Assembly (NCBI GenBank): GCA_017408735.1
Contig: JAFQUB010000023.1
Span: 107,053 to 171,052, forward strand
Length of the DNA stretch: 64,000 nucleotides
Source of the DNA: Lachnospiraceae bacterium
Lineage (GTDB): Bacteria; Bacillota; Clostridia; Lachnospirales; Lachnospiraceae
Reading direction: 5' to 3'
In this document: positions 37,618 through 47,003 of the stretch, piece by piece
Position numbering within the stretch: position 1 is the stretch's first letter
How the letters are laid out: the number at the start of each line of letters is the position of its first letter
The notes under the pieces: generated by a model
What the model was told of the DNA's origin: nothing
Seen by the model: only the letters and a program-made list of their open reading frames with translations
Database searches by the model: none
Made by a program: the position numbers and the translations under genes

Positions 37618-40509
37618 CTATTCTTCTGTAAACCTGAATTGATCCGGCTCTATGCTTTCTTCCATATATACCGCCACTTCTGCATTCACTGAAATATCCC
37701 CTTCCAGTATTTCCAGTTCTAACAGCTCTATTTCTTTACTATTCTGAAGTTCCGGACTAAGCCCGATTGGTATCAACATTTCACCATTTCTAATATCAAA
37801 ATCAAAATAAATGATATTTTTTCCTTTGCCTTTGATTCCAAGTCTTCCTTTTGCCTGAACCATATTTTCAGATTGTACTGTAACTCTTACAAAATCTGCC
37901 ACTTTCAGATTTTCTATGCTGACTTTCTTTCCCGCTTCTATATTGTCGTAATCAATATAAGCTTTTTCGCTGGAAGTAATATACTTTTCTCTAAGAATAT
38001 CGCTTCCCCAGTAATATGGAAGCATATCTAAAGTCGTTGGCGTAATTAATGCTGCATATTGTGCATACCCATCCTCTGCCCAGTTCAGTTCTAAATCTTT
38101 TCTTGCCAAAAACAGATTTCCCCGATAGATATATGGATTATACCCCTCACTCTGAATCCAACGTACAATCCAGTAATTTCTTGGTGCCAATGGTCGTCCA
38201 TCACCAAAATACGGAGCTAAAAGAACAATCTTAGGTTTTTTTTCTTCCAATATATTCAACACATCTTTCTGAATGGTTTCATTATACATATTATATGCGC
38301 TGGTATAAGGAGTAATCAGTTCCAAATCCAAAATAGATGTCACACTTAACATATTGCTTAAATCGAGCACTTCTCCCCGTGCTTTTGTGTATTCTATAAT
38401 TTCACTGATTCCGTTGATATATTCCAGCCCTTCATTACTTATATATCCTTCTTGTATCTGTGAAACATCACTATTTTCCTCTGTTACATATACCGCTTCA
38501 CTGTCAATAGTTCCCATATTGGCAAAAACATTTTCAGTATCAGTATAATCTGTAGTATTGACAATTTTTATACTAAAAAGTAATATCAGGAAAAGTATAT
38601 ATTTATGCCATTGATATTTTTCCTGCATGGCAGCATTTGCCAGAAAGAACATTAAAAACATTATAAGTATACCACTGTAAATAAAAGCACGTTCTCCGGC
38701 ACAAATAAGTCCAAAAGTGTAGTTTGTAATAAATAATGTAAAGATTACAAATTGTATCAAAATACTTCCCACAGACTTCTTAATTTCTTTCTTTACTATT
38801 TGTCTTAAAACAGCTGCAAACATAACAGGTATTAAAAATGAAAACAGAATATAAAAACCGTTATTTTGAAGTGCTGTTACTGTAAAAGATTTATGTAATC
38901 CATAATCTTCCAACATATAAGTTAATGGATTACTGTTTACTATCAAAATATTTTCCGTATGAAGTCCAATATACTGTAGAATCTTCCAAAACATCGGTAT
39001 AAATAAAATACCTGTCACCAACATAACTCCATATGCAGTACAAAATTTTACACTTAGTTGTTTTTTTTGTATATTTTCTATTATTTCTTTAAATACATTC
39101 AAGATATCTTTTAGTACCACTGGCAATAGTGCTATCGCTGCCGAACCGCCAATAGATGGATTCCAGCAAATAGATACTATCGTAAGCATTACATAAAACC
39201 ATACTCTTCCAGCCGAATTTTTGTATATCTTCTTAGTATTTAATATCAGCAGATATGGAAGCACAATTACCCAGCGAATATAATATAAAAGATATTCGTC
39301 TGTAAAATTAAACAACAGTAAAATCACTGTCAGCACCATAGTGCTGTTATTACAACTTCTTTTTATAACCGCCGCAAGTATGGCTAAAAGAATTATGTCA
39401 CCCAGAACCAGAGCCGCTTCTAAATTAGCATAACTACCATCAAAAAATATTCTATTAATTATGCCATAGTAATAGTCACATAAACCATGAATTGGAAAAA
39501 TATCCCAAAAAGGAATTTTGCCGTAAGATGATAATTGTTGACTGGCTACTGTATATTCTCCACGATGAAACATTAAAATCGGCTCTGTACGAATCAATGG
39601 ATTCGGCATTTTTAAATAGGTAAAAATTGCCGCTATCTCTATGCTTCCTCTTGCCATTACACTATGTTGAAAATCGCATGAAAATAATTGCTTTGTATTT
39701 ACAATCAAAACTATTCCTGCAATTACAAGAACTATTATCAAATATTTCACTGAGAAATACTGTGCTACAACTTCTCCTCTATACTCATAAATAAACACTG
39801 CATACCATAACAACCATAAAACGCTGCACATCCCTAAAACAAAATTCAATTTATTTAACTTATATGCTGGTATCCTATTTTCATATAGAAGCGGATAAAT
39901 TGCAGCTAATACCAATACCAGAAGTTGAAGTAATGCAAGTTTTGATTCAGCCTGATTTACCCAGCCAATACCGGCTATTTTTCCAAATTTGCTTCCTACC
40001 AATACAATAGAAGTAACTAAAATTTCGCCAAAAACCGTAAACTGTGTCACTGCTTCTAGTTTTTCCCTGCTTTTTCCGCAAAGGGAAACAATTAGAAAAA
40101 GTATTGCAAAAGCAACTGCCTGCTTTTTTGTTGCCTGACCCGTAATCATATAATATAAATACATACATGCTATGCCCAGTTGCACAAAAAAAGCCGGCAC
40201 CATATAAAGTTTACTTTTTCTAATATAATTTATCCCCATTAAAATCAGATAAAAAAAACTTACACTGCCCAAAAGGAATAAATACACTAATCGTTTATCC
40301 CCTTGTTTAAAATAATCATAATAGGATATAGTACCTGATATGAGAGAATCATAAACTACAGTTCCTTCATATAACTTATTCATAACAAGCATTATTATAA
40401 AATAGGTAAGTATTACTGCTCCCAATGCAGAACCCAACACCACTGGCATGGAGGTGGCTTCTATATATTCTTCTGAAAATACTTTCAGCCTTTCTCTAAG
40501 CTTTTTCAT
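37618..40509 (-). CDS. Large polytopic membrane protein, GT-C-like
   Basis: 963 residues. About 18-20 hydrophobic helices (20-700) are followed by a soluble C-terminal domain of about 270 residues with many aromatic residues. The pattern, with an acidic loop early on and a His-rich loop FPIHGLCDYYYG in the middle, resembles GT-C glycosyltransferases that use lipid-linked sugars. No family motif is firm enough to name. Its gene stands alone, with no other envelope genes beside it. Function unknown. Confidence 0.7.
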   Translation of the reverse strand: MKKLRERLKVFSEEYIEATSMPVVLGSALGAVILTYFIIMLVMNKLYEGTVVYDSLISGTISYYDYFKQGDKRLVYLFLLGSVSFFYLILMGINYIRKSKLYMVPAFFVQLGIACMYLYYMITGQATKKQAVAFAILFLIVSLCGKSREKLEAVTQFTVFGEILVTSIVLVGSKFGKIAGIGWVNQAESKLALLQLLVLVLAAIYPLLYENRIPAYKLNKLNFVLGMCSVLWLLWYAVFIYEYRGEVVAQYFSVKYLIIVLVIAGIVLIVNTKQLFSCDFQHSVMARGSIEIAAIFTYLKMPNPLIRTEPILMFHRGEYTVASQQLSSYGKIPFWDIFPIHGLCDYYYGIINRIFFDGSYANLEAALVLGDIILLAILAAVIKRSCNNSTMVLTVILLLFNFTDEYLLYYIRWVIVLPYLLILNTKKIYKNSAGRVWFYVMLTIVSICWNPSIGGSAAIALLPVVLKDILNVFKEIIENIQKKQLSVKFCTAYGVMLVTGILFIPMFWKILQYIGLHTENILIVNSNPLTYMLEDYGLHKSFTVTALQNNGFYILFSFLIPVMFAAVLRQIVKKEIKKSVGSILIQFVIFTLFITNYTFGLICAGERAFIYSGILIMFLMFFLANAAMQEKYQWHKYILFLILLFSIKIVNTTDYTDTENVFANMGTIDSEAVYVTEENSDVSQIQEGYISNEGLEYINGISEIIEYTKARGEVLDLSNMLSVTSILDLELITPYTSAYNMYNETIQKDVLNILEEKKPKIVLLAPYFGDGRPLAPRNYWIVRWIQSEGYNPYIYRGNLFLARKDLELNWAEDGYAQYAALITPTTLDMLPYYWGSDILREKYITSSEKAYIDYDNIEAGKKVSIENLKVADFVRVTVQSENMVQAKGRLGIKGKGKNIIYFDFDIRNGEMLIPIGLSPELQNSKEIELLELEILEGDISVNAEVAVYMEESIEPDQFRFTEE

Positions 40510-40655
40510 ACGTTTCTTCTCACTTTCTCATTTTATTCTATAACTGACGTAAATAAAATATTTTAATCCCTGTATTTTATGCCACGAATCAGCATAACAT
40601 TTATTCTTTATTTTTTCAACTACCAATATTCTTTAAAATAATTTATCTAAAACAC

Positions 40656-40683
40656 TTGCAAAATAACGGATTTTCGGTAAAAT
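40656..40683 (+). promoter_or_regulatory. Promoter of the ABC-F gene
   Basis: -35 TTGCAA (40656-40661), 16-bp spacer, -10 TAAAAT (40678-40683). Confidence 0.6.
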
Positions 40684-40750
40684 AGTAATCGTATGAATTT
40701 ACACATTTGGAAAGATTTATGAAAATGACACATAGAAAGGTAAATTAAGA

Positions 40751-42385
40751 ATGATTAGTACAAGTAATGTAACATTGCGAATCGGCAAAAAGGCCTTGTT
40801 TGAAGATGTAAATATCAAATTTACAGAAGGAAACTGCTACGGATTGATTGGTGCCAACGGTGCAGGTAAATCTACATTTTTAAAGATTTTATCCGGGCAG
40901 ATTGATTCCACCAATGGTGAAGTTATTATCACTCCGGGACAGCGTCTGTCTTTCTTACAGCAGGATCACTTTAAATATGATGAATTCCCTGTATTGGATA
41001 CTGTTATCATGGGAAATAAGCGTCTTTATGACATTATGAAAGAAAAAGATGCGATTTATGCAAAAGAAGACTTTACCGATGAAGATGGTATTCGTGCCAG
41101 TGAACTGGAAGGTGAATTTGCGGAAATGAATGGATGGGAAGCAGAATCCGATGCTGCTACCCTCTTAAATGGTCTTGGTATCCCAACAGAACTACACTAT
41201 TCTATCATGGGCGATTTGAAAGGTAGTGAAAAGGTTAAGGTATTGCTTGCGCAGGCATTATTTGGAAATCCTGATATCCTTCTTTTGGACGAACCGACCA
41301 ACCATCTTGATTTAAATGCCATTGAGTGGTTAGAAGAATTTTTGATTAATTTTGAAAATACGGTTATTGTGGTATCTCATGACCGTTATTTCTTAAACAA
41401 AGTATGTACCCATATCGCTGATATTGACTATGCTAAAATTCAGCTTTATGCCGGAAACTATGACTTCTGGTATGAATCCAGCCAGCTTCTTATGAAACAG
41501 ATGAAGGAAGCCAACAAGAAAAAGGAAGAAAAAATCAAGGAATTACAGGACTTTATCTCAAGATTTAGCGCCAATGCTTCTAAATCTAAACAGGCTACTT
41601 CCAGAAAGAAAGCTTTGGAAAAAATTGAACTGGATGAAATCAAACCATCCAGCCGTAAATATCCATACATTGATTTCCGTCCGGAACGTGAAATCGGAAA
41701 TGATGTACTGATGGTAGAAGGATTATCCAAAACCATTGATGGAGTAAAAGTTTTAGATAATATTTCCTTTATCATCGGGCGTGAAGATAAAGTTGCTTTT
41801 GTCGGTGGTAACGAACTGGCAAAAACTACTCTCTTTAAAATTCTTGCTGGCGAAATGGAACCGGACAAAGGTACCTTTAAATGGGGGGTTACCACATCTC
41901 AGGCTTACTTCCCGAAGGATAACACTGAAGAATTTAACTGTGATCTTCCAATCGTTGACTGGTTAACCCAGTACTCTCCTGTTAAGGATGTTACTTATGT
42001 ACGTGGTTTCCTTGGAAGAATGTTATTTGCGGGTGATGACGGAGTGAAAAAAGTAAACGTATTATCTGGTGGTGAAAAAGTGCGTTGCATGGTATCCAAA
42101 ATGATGATTAGTGGTGCCAATGTTTTAATGTTTGATGAACCAACTGACCATTTGGATATGGAATCTATCACTGCTTTAAACAATGGTTTAATTAAATTCC
42201 CGGGAGTTATTCTTTTCTCCTCTCGTGACCATCAGTTTGTACAGACTACTGCAAACCGCATTATGGAAATTGTTCCGGGCGGCGCACTGATTGATAAAAT
42301 GACTACCTACGATGAATACTTAGAAAGTGATGAACTGGCGAAGAAACGTCAAATTTTCACTGTTGATGAAGAAGACGATAATTAA
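40751..42385 (+). CDS. ABC-F family ATPase
   Basis: 544 residues, two ATPase domains with no membrane part and an interdomain linker (about 245-305) rich in Lys. Domain 1 has Walker A GANGAGKST, but its signature is LKGSEK instead of LSGGE; Walker B is ILLLDEPTNHLD. Domain 2 has the odd Walker A GGNELAKTT (Gly replaced before Lys), a normal LSGGEKVRC and the Walker B MFDEPTDHLD. ABC-F proteins act on the ribosome as translation factors or antibiotic protectors; a YbiT/EttA-like housekeeping role is likeliest. The gene has its own promoter and terminator. Confidence 0.93.
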   Translation: MISTSNVTLRIGKKALFEDVNIKFTEGNCYGLIGANGAGKSTFLKILSGQIDSTNGEVIITPGQRLSFLQQDHFKYDEFPVLDTVIMGNKRLYDIMKEKDAIYAKEDFTDEDGIRASELEGEFAEMNGWEAESDAATLLNGLGIPTELHYSIMGDLKGSEKVKVLLAQALFGNPDILLLDEPTNHLDLNAIEWLEEFLINFENTVIVVSHDRYFLNKVCTHIADIDYAKIQLYAGNYDFWYESSQLLMKQMKEANKKKEEKIKELQDFISRFSANASKSKQATSRKKALEKIELDEIKPSSRKYPYIDFRPEREIGNDVLMVEGLSKTIDGVKVLDNISFIIGREDKVAFVGGNELAKTTLFKILAGEMEPDKGTFKWGVTTSQAYFPKDNTEEFNCDLPIVDWLTQYSPVKDVTYVRGFLGRMLFAGDDGVKKVNVLSGGEKVRCMVSKMMISGANVLMFDEPTDHLDMESITALNNGLIKFPGVILFSSRDHQFVQTTANRIMEIVPGGALIDKMTTYDEYLESDELAKKRQIFTVDEEDDN

Positions 42386-42394
42386 TGATGAAGT

Positions 42395-42426
42395 AAAAGA
42401 GAATGTACCTACATTCTCTTTTCTTT
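42395..42426 (+). terminator. Terminator of the ABC-F gene
   Basis: A 12-bp stem (42395-42406 with 42411-42422) with a 4-base loop, ending in TTTTCTTT. Confidence 0.85.
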
Positions 42427-42456
42427 ACAACAATACAAATAGAAAGGATGTTTACC

Positions 42457-43284
42457 ATGGTCGATTTGCATACCCATACTACTGCTTCTGACGGAACTTT
42501 TTCTCCTTCTGAATTAGTATCATATGCTATAGAAAAAAAACTTTCTGCTCTGGCTATTACAGACCACGATACGATTGCCGGACTAAAAGAGGCCTTTGCT
42601 GCCGCTTCCGGCAGTAATCTGGAATTAATTCCCGGCATTGAATTTTCTACCGAATATAAGGGCAAAGACATTCATATCGTAGGCTTAAATATCGATTATG
42701 ATAATCCCTTTTTTGTTGAAAAGCTGGAACGTTTTATTGATTCCAGAGATGTACGAAACGAAAAAATGTGCCATCTGTTAACAGAAAAGGGACTTCCAGT
42801 TACATTAGATGAGCTAAAAAAACGTTTTCCTGATTCTGTGATTACCCGAGCACACTTCGCACGTTATCTGTTGGAACAGGGCTATATCTCACAATTAGAA
42901 ACTGCATTTACAAAATACATCGGCGATAACGGCCCTTGCTATGTGGCAAGGGAAAAGATAAATCCTGTACAGGCAATCCGCTTAATATTAGAAGCCGGCG
43001 GAATCCCTGTATTGGCACACCCGATTTTATATAAGCTACCAACGAAAGAACTGGAGGAACTGGTTGCATATCTATCTAAAAACGGACTCATTGGAATCGA
43101 AGCAATCTACTCCACCTACAACCGTGCTGATGAGGCCTGCATCCGGCAGCTTGCCAAGAAATATAACCTACATATCAGTGGCGGTTCTGATTTCCACGGT
43201 AAAAACAAGCCCTATATTGATTTAGGTGTAGGACGTGGCAATCTCAAGGTTCCTGATGAAGTTTGGGCTAATTTGAGACAGTAA
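42457..43284 (+). CDS. PHP-domain phosphoesterase
   Basis: 275 residues. The metal-binding PHP motifs are visible: DLHTHTTASDG at the N-terminus, ITDHDT, GIEFSTE, VLAHP and SGGSDFHGKNK. The family includes YciV/RNase AM, which removes 5' phosphates and mononucleotides from small RNAs. The ATG at 42457 was chosen, with AAAGGATG upstream; the longer frame begins inside the preceding terminator. Confidence 0.9.
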   Translation: MVDLHTHTTASDGTFSPSELVSYAIEKKLSALAITDHDTIAGLKEAFAAASGSNLELIPGIEFSTEYKGKDIHIVGLNIDYDNPFFVEKLERFIDSRDVRNEKMCHLLTEKGLPVTLDELKKRFPDSVITRAHFARYLLEQGYISQLETAFTKYIGDNGPCYVAREKINPVQAIRLILEAGGIPVLAHPILYKLPTKELEELVAYLSKNGLIGIEAIYSTYNRADEACIRQLAKKYNLHISGGSDFHGKNKPYIDLGVGRGNLKVPDEVWANLRQ

Positions 43285-43301
43285 AGCCCTGTATTATGTC
43301 A

Positions 43302-43336
43302 AAAGGTGCAATGCCACAATTGGCTTGCACCTTTAT
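43302..43336. terminator. Bidirectional terminator between PHP and coiled-coil genes
   Basis: A 10-bp outer stem (43302-43311 with 43325-43334) and an inner GCCA/TGGC stem, with A and T runs on both sides. Confidence 0.85.
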
Positions 43337-43339
43337 TAT

Positions 43340-43693
43340 TTATGATATTTTCTGTAAAATTTCGCTATGACTTGCAACCACTTTCTTTAAAAGTTCAATA
43401 TCACCCTGCATTTGTTCTATATCCTCTGCAGCTTTTTCAAATTTCTTTGCAGCAGGTACATAATTTTCAGCTAATAACTGTAATTGAGGTTTTATTATAT
43501 TTTCATTTTCTAACTTTAAGCTTCTGATATCCTGCTTCATTTCTTTTATATCCGCTCTCACATCTGCCAGCTTTTCCTCTAGCTTTTTATCCAGCTTTTC
43601 CTCTAGCTTTTTATCCAGCTTTTCCTCTAGCTTTTCCTCCAATACATCTTCCATAACATTTCTAATCGCACCCAAAAGTTCTTCATTACTCAT
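43340..43693 (-). CDS. Small coiled-coil protein
   Basis: 117 residues, almost wholly charged helix. The repeats KLEEKLDK (twice, plus a partial copy, about 20-42) are followed by a heptad-rich stretch (SLKLENENIIKPQLQLL and later). There is no membrane segment. A clear promoter precedes it, and AAGGAG lies 8 bases before the ATG. Comparable proteins are common and unnamed in Lachnospiraceae-type genomes. Function unknown. Confidence 0.75.
   Translation of the reverse strand: MSNEELLGAIRNVMEDVLEEKLEEKLDKKLEEKLDKKLEEKLADVRADIKEMKQDIRSLKLENENIIKPQLQLLAENYVPAAKKFEKAAEDIEQMQGDIELLKKVVASHSEILQKIS
43569..43634 (-). repeat. 24-bp tandem repeat in the coiled-coil gene
   Basis: About 2.7 identical 24-bp copies coding KLEEKLDK. 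Identity at DNA level suggests recent duplication. Confidence 0.85.
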
Positions 43694-43719
43694 TTTTACC
43701 ACTCCTTAAACGTATTCCA

Positions 43720-43748
43720 AGTATAACATGTAACAAATTAAATGTCTA
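43720..43748 (-). promoter_or_regulatory. Promoter of the coiled-coil gene
   Basis: -35 TAGACA (43743-43748), 17-bp spacer, -10 TATACT (43720-43725). Confidence 0.65.
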
Positions 43749-43913
43749 TAAAATTTTCAAGGTACATTATCTGTTATTCTTATTTCAGCCAAGTATTACA
43801 ATTTATTTTTAGGGTATCATATTGATGAATTATCACCAGATGCTGGTTTCTACCAACCTTTGAACTATTATGATGTAATCATTATAACACATATCTATTT
43901 TATGTCAAGAATC

Positions 43914-43945
43914 GAAAACGAGCTTCAAGCCGTAGCCTGAAGCTC
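43914..43945 (-). terminator. Terminator of the Na+-decarboxylase operon
   Basis: An 8-bp stem (43920-43927 with 43938-43945) has a loop containing a further GGC/GCC-like pairing. GTTTTCGATTCTT follows on the - strand. Confidence 0.75.
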
Positions 43946-43980
43946 ATATATTCTTAATATATCACTTTAACTTTTAATAA

Positions 43981-45393
43981 TTATACCGGATAAGTTCCGT
44001 TCTTTTTATCCCCTGCTGCCGGGTCTACTGCTGTCTTTTGTGCCTGACGGTACTTGAAGAAGTCCGTTGCAACCTGTGGGAACAGTGCATAAGATAATAC
44101 ATCTTCATCCTGTTCTTTCCATTCAGACATTTCAGCTTCGATTTTATCCAATTCGTTTTCTATTAAATCTGCCGGACGACATGTGATTGGTTTCTTATCT
44201 CCAATACACTTCTTCTGAACTTCCTGGTCGAATGGTTTTACGGTAGAACCATATTCACCGGAAAGAACGGCTTTTGTTTCTTTTGTTGCCATCTTGTATC
44301 TTTCACCCATAAGTACGTTAAATACAGCCTGTGTACCTACAATCTGTGAAGATGGTGTTACTAATGGTGGTTCTCCTAAATCTTTACGAACTCTTGGAAT
44401 TTCTTCTAATACTTCATAGTATTTATCTTCCGCATTCTGTTCTTTTAACTGGCTCACCATGTTGGATAACATACCACCTGGTACCTGATATAATAAGGTC
44501 TTAATATTAACACCCAGTACCTTTGGATTCATAAGTCCGGATTCTAATGCTTCCTCTCTCATTGGTCTGAAGTAGTCCGCAATTTCAGCCAACTTATTCT
44601 GGTCAAGTCCAGTATCATATGGTGTACCTTTAAAGGTTTCTACCATAACCTCTGTAGCCGGCTGGCTTGTTCCCATGGAGAATGGTGAAATCGCAGTATC
44701 AATAATGTCACAGCCTGCTTCCACAGCTTTTAAATAGGTCATAGAAGCAACACCTGATGTGTAGTGAGTATGAAGCTGAATTGGTAGGCTTGTTGCATCT
44801 TTTAATGCCTGTACAAGTTCTGTTGCTTTGTATGGAACTAAAAGACCAGCCATATCTTTGATACATAAAGACTGGGCTCCCATGTCTTCTACACGTTTTG
44901 CCATATCCATCCAGTAATCTAATGTATAAGCATCACCTAATGTATATGAAAGGGCAATCTGAGAATGTCCGCCTTCCTTGTTAGTTGCCTTTACCGCTGT
45001 TTCTAAGTTCCGGATATCATTCAAACAGTCAAAGATACGAATGATATCGATACCATTTGCAATGGATTTCTGTACAAAATATTCTACCACATCATCTGCA
45101 TAGTGACGATATCCCAAAATATTCTGTCCACGGAATAACATCTGCAATTTTGTATTTTTAAAACCATCTCTTAATTTTCTTAATCTTTCCCATGGATCTT
45201 CTTTTAAGAATCTAAGGGAAGCATCAAAAGTAGCACCACCCCAGCACTCTACTGCATGATAACCTACTTTATCCATTTTTTCAATAATTGGTAACATCTG
45301 CTCTGTAGTCATTCGTGTTGCAATCAAAGACTGATGTGCATCACGCAGAACTGTTTCCATAATCTTTACTGGTTTCTTTTCTATTTCTGCCAT
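43981..45393 (-). CDS. oadA: Oxaloacetate decarboxylase alpha chain (carboxyltransferase)
   Basis: 470 residues of the HMGL-like TIM-barrel carboxyltransferase plus PYC_OADA region. Motifs are ETVLRDAHQSLIATR (substrate and metal site), CWGGATFDAS, RGQNILGY, CIKDMAGLL (catalytic Lys) and QLHTHYTSG (metal His pair). No biotin domain is attached; biotin is on the separate carrier from the same operon. It moves carboxyl from oxaloacetate (or pyruvate in reverse) to biotin. It is the last gene of the five-gene operon. Confidence 0.94.
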   Translation of the reverse strand: MAEIEKKPVKIMETVLRDAHQSLIATRMTTEQMLPIIEKMDKVGYHAVECWGGATFDASLRFLKEDPWERLRKLRDGFKNTKLQMLFRGQNILGYRHYADDVVEYFVQKSIANGIDIIRIFDCLNDIRNLETAVKATNKEGGHSQIALSYTLGDAYTLDYWMDMAKRVEDMGAQSLCIKDMAGLLVPYKATELVQALKDATSLPIQLHTHYTSGVASMTYLKAVEAGCDIIDTAISPFSMGTSQPATEVMVETFKGTPYDTGLDQNKLAEIADYFRPMREEALESGLMNPKVLGVNIKTLLYQVPGGMLSNMVSQLKEQNAEDKYYEVLEEIPRVRKDLGEPPLVTPSSQIVGTQAVFNVLMGERYKMATKETKAVLSGEYGSTVKPFDQEVQKKCIGDKKPITCRPADLIENELDKIEAEMSEWKEQDEDVLSYALFPQVATDFFKYRQAQKTAVDPAAGDKKNGTYPV

Positions 45394-45420
45394 TACTCTT
45401 TACCTCCTAAACTCATTATC

Positions 45421-46572
45421 TTACATTACACCAAAAATTGCCATAAAGGTACCTGCTACAACCGCTGTACCGATAACGCCGGCAACGTTTGGCCCCATAG
45501 CATGCATTAACAGGAAGTTGGTTGGATCTGCTTCTGCCCCAACTTTCTGTGATACTCTGGCTGCCATTGGCACCGCAGATACTCCAGCGGAACCGATCAA
45601 TGGATTTACCTTACCTCCGGTAATCTTGCACATTAATTTACCAAATAGCACACCAGCTGCTGTACCAAAGGAAAATGCCACTAAACCTAATACCACGATT
45701 TTAATGGTATCCCAGTTCAAGAAAGCTTCAGCACTGGTAGTTGCACCTACAGAAGTTCCAAGTAAAATAACTACAATATACATAAGTGCATTAGATGCTG
45801 TTTCTGTTAACTGTCTTACCACACCACATTCTTTAAATAAATTACCAAGCATTAACATACCAACCAATGGTGCTGTTGTAGGAAGAATACAACATACTAC
45901 AATGGTAACAATAACAGGGAAAAGAATCTTTTCCAGCTTGGATACAGGTCTTAACTGTTCCATTTTGATTTTTCTTTCCTTTTCTGTTGTCAATAACTTC
46001 ATAATTGGTGGTTGAATAATCGGTACCAATGACATATAAGAATATGCCGCCACGGCAATCGGCCCCATAATCGCAGTTTGTCCTAATTTTCCTGCAAGGA
46101 AGATAGAGGTAGGACCATCTGCACCACCGATAATAGAAATCGCTGCTGCCGCCTTATCACTGAAGCCAAGTAACATAGCTCCAACATATGCGGAGAAAAT
46201 ACCAAACTGTGCTGCCGCTCCCAATAAGAAACTCCTTGGATTTGCGATTAATGGTCCAAAATCTGTCATAGCACCAACACCTAAGAAAATAAGTGATGGT
46301 AAAATTGACCATTCATCCAGTAAGTAAAAATAATGCAATAATCCGCCCACACCATTAGAAGATTCTTCTATTGATAACATAATGTCCGGATAAATATTAA
46401 CCAATAGCATACCAAAAGAAATTGGAACCAACAATAATGGTTCATATTCTTTTTTGATTGCCAAATATAAAAATACACATGCAACCGCAATCATAACATA
46501 ATTACCAACACTTAAGTTAAAGAACGCGGTCTGATGTACGAGATTATTAAATGTTTCACCAATATATCCCAT
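45421..46572 (-). CDS. Na+-transporting carboxylic acid decarboxylase beta chain
   Basis: 383 residues, about 9-10 membrane segments. The family hallmarks SIIGGADGPTSIF and GPNVAGVIGTA for Na+ coupling are present. It decarboxylates carboxybiotin and pumps Na+ out of the cell. It is the membrane pump shared by both carboxyltransferases of this operon. Confidence 0.95.
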   Translation of the reverse strand: MGYIGETFNNLVHQTAFFNLSVGNYVMIAVACVFLYLAIKKEYEPLLLVPISFGMLLVNIYPDIMLSIEESSNGVGGLLHYFYLLDEWSILPSLIFLGVGAMTDFGPLIANPRSFLLGAAAQFGIFSAYVGAMLLGFSDKAAAAISIIGGADGPTSIFLAGKLGQTAIMGPIAVAAYSYMSLVPIIQPPIMKLLTTEKERKIKMEQLRPVSKLEKILFPVIVTIVVCCILPTTAPLVGMLMLGNLFKECGVVRQLTETASNALMYIVVILLGTSVGATTSAEAFLNWDTIKIVVLGLVAFSFGTAAGVLFGKLMCKITGGKVNPLIGSAGVSAVPMAARVSQKVGAEADPTNFLLMHAMGPNVAGVIGTAVVAGTFMAIFGVM

Positions 46573-46615
46573 CGTAAGACCTCCTGTTTTCTAATTTAAA
46601 TTCCCACAGGAATTC

Positions 46616-46984
46616 TTAATTTAATGTTGCTAATGTTGCGCCTGCTTCTACGGAATCTCCTACAGCTACATCAATGCTTGCTACTGTTCCATCTGCTGGA
46701 GCTACTACAGGAATTTCCATTTTCATAGCTTCAATAATTACTACTGGATCTCCCTTTTTCACTGCTGTTCCTACATTTGCTTCAATTTTAAATACTTTTC
46801 CCGCTGCACCTGCTGCAACTTTAATAGAACCTGCTCCACCTGCTGGTGCTGCCGCTTTTGGTGCTGCTGCCGGCGCCGCCTTTGGTGCAGCTTTTACCGG
46901 TGCCTGAACCACACCTGCTGTTGTTCCTTCTTCTACTGTTACATTATATACGTTTCCGTTAACTGTAATTGTATAATTTTTCAT
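46616..46984 (-). CDS. Biotin carboxyl carrier protein
   Basis: 122 residues: a short N-terminal beta domain, an Ala-Pro-rich flexible linker (about 30-55), and a biotinyl domain with the attachment site EAMKMEIP. The second ATG at 46984 was chosen because it stands 8 bases from AGGAGG; the first is only 2 bases away. It shuttles carboxyl between carboxyltransferase and pump. Confidence 0.93.
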   Translation of the reverse strand: MKNYTITVNGNVYNVTVEEGTTAGVVQAPVKAAPKAAPAAAPKAAAPAGGAGSIKVAAGAAGKVFKIEANVGTAVKKGDPVVIIEAMKMEIPVVAPADGTVASIDVAVGDSVEAGATLATLN

Positions 46985-47003
46985 TTTCATATCCTCCTGT
47001 TTT

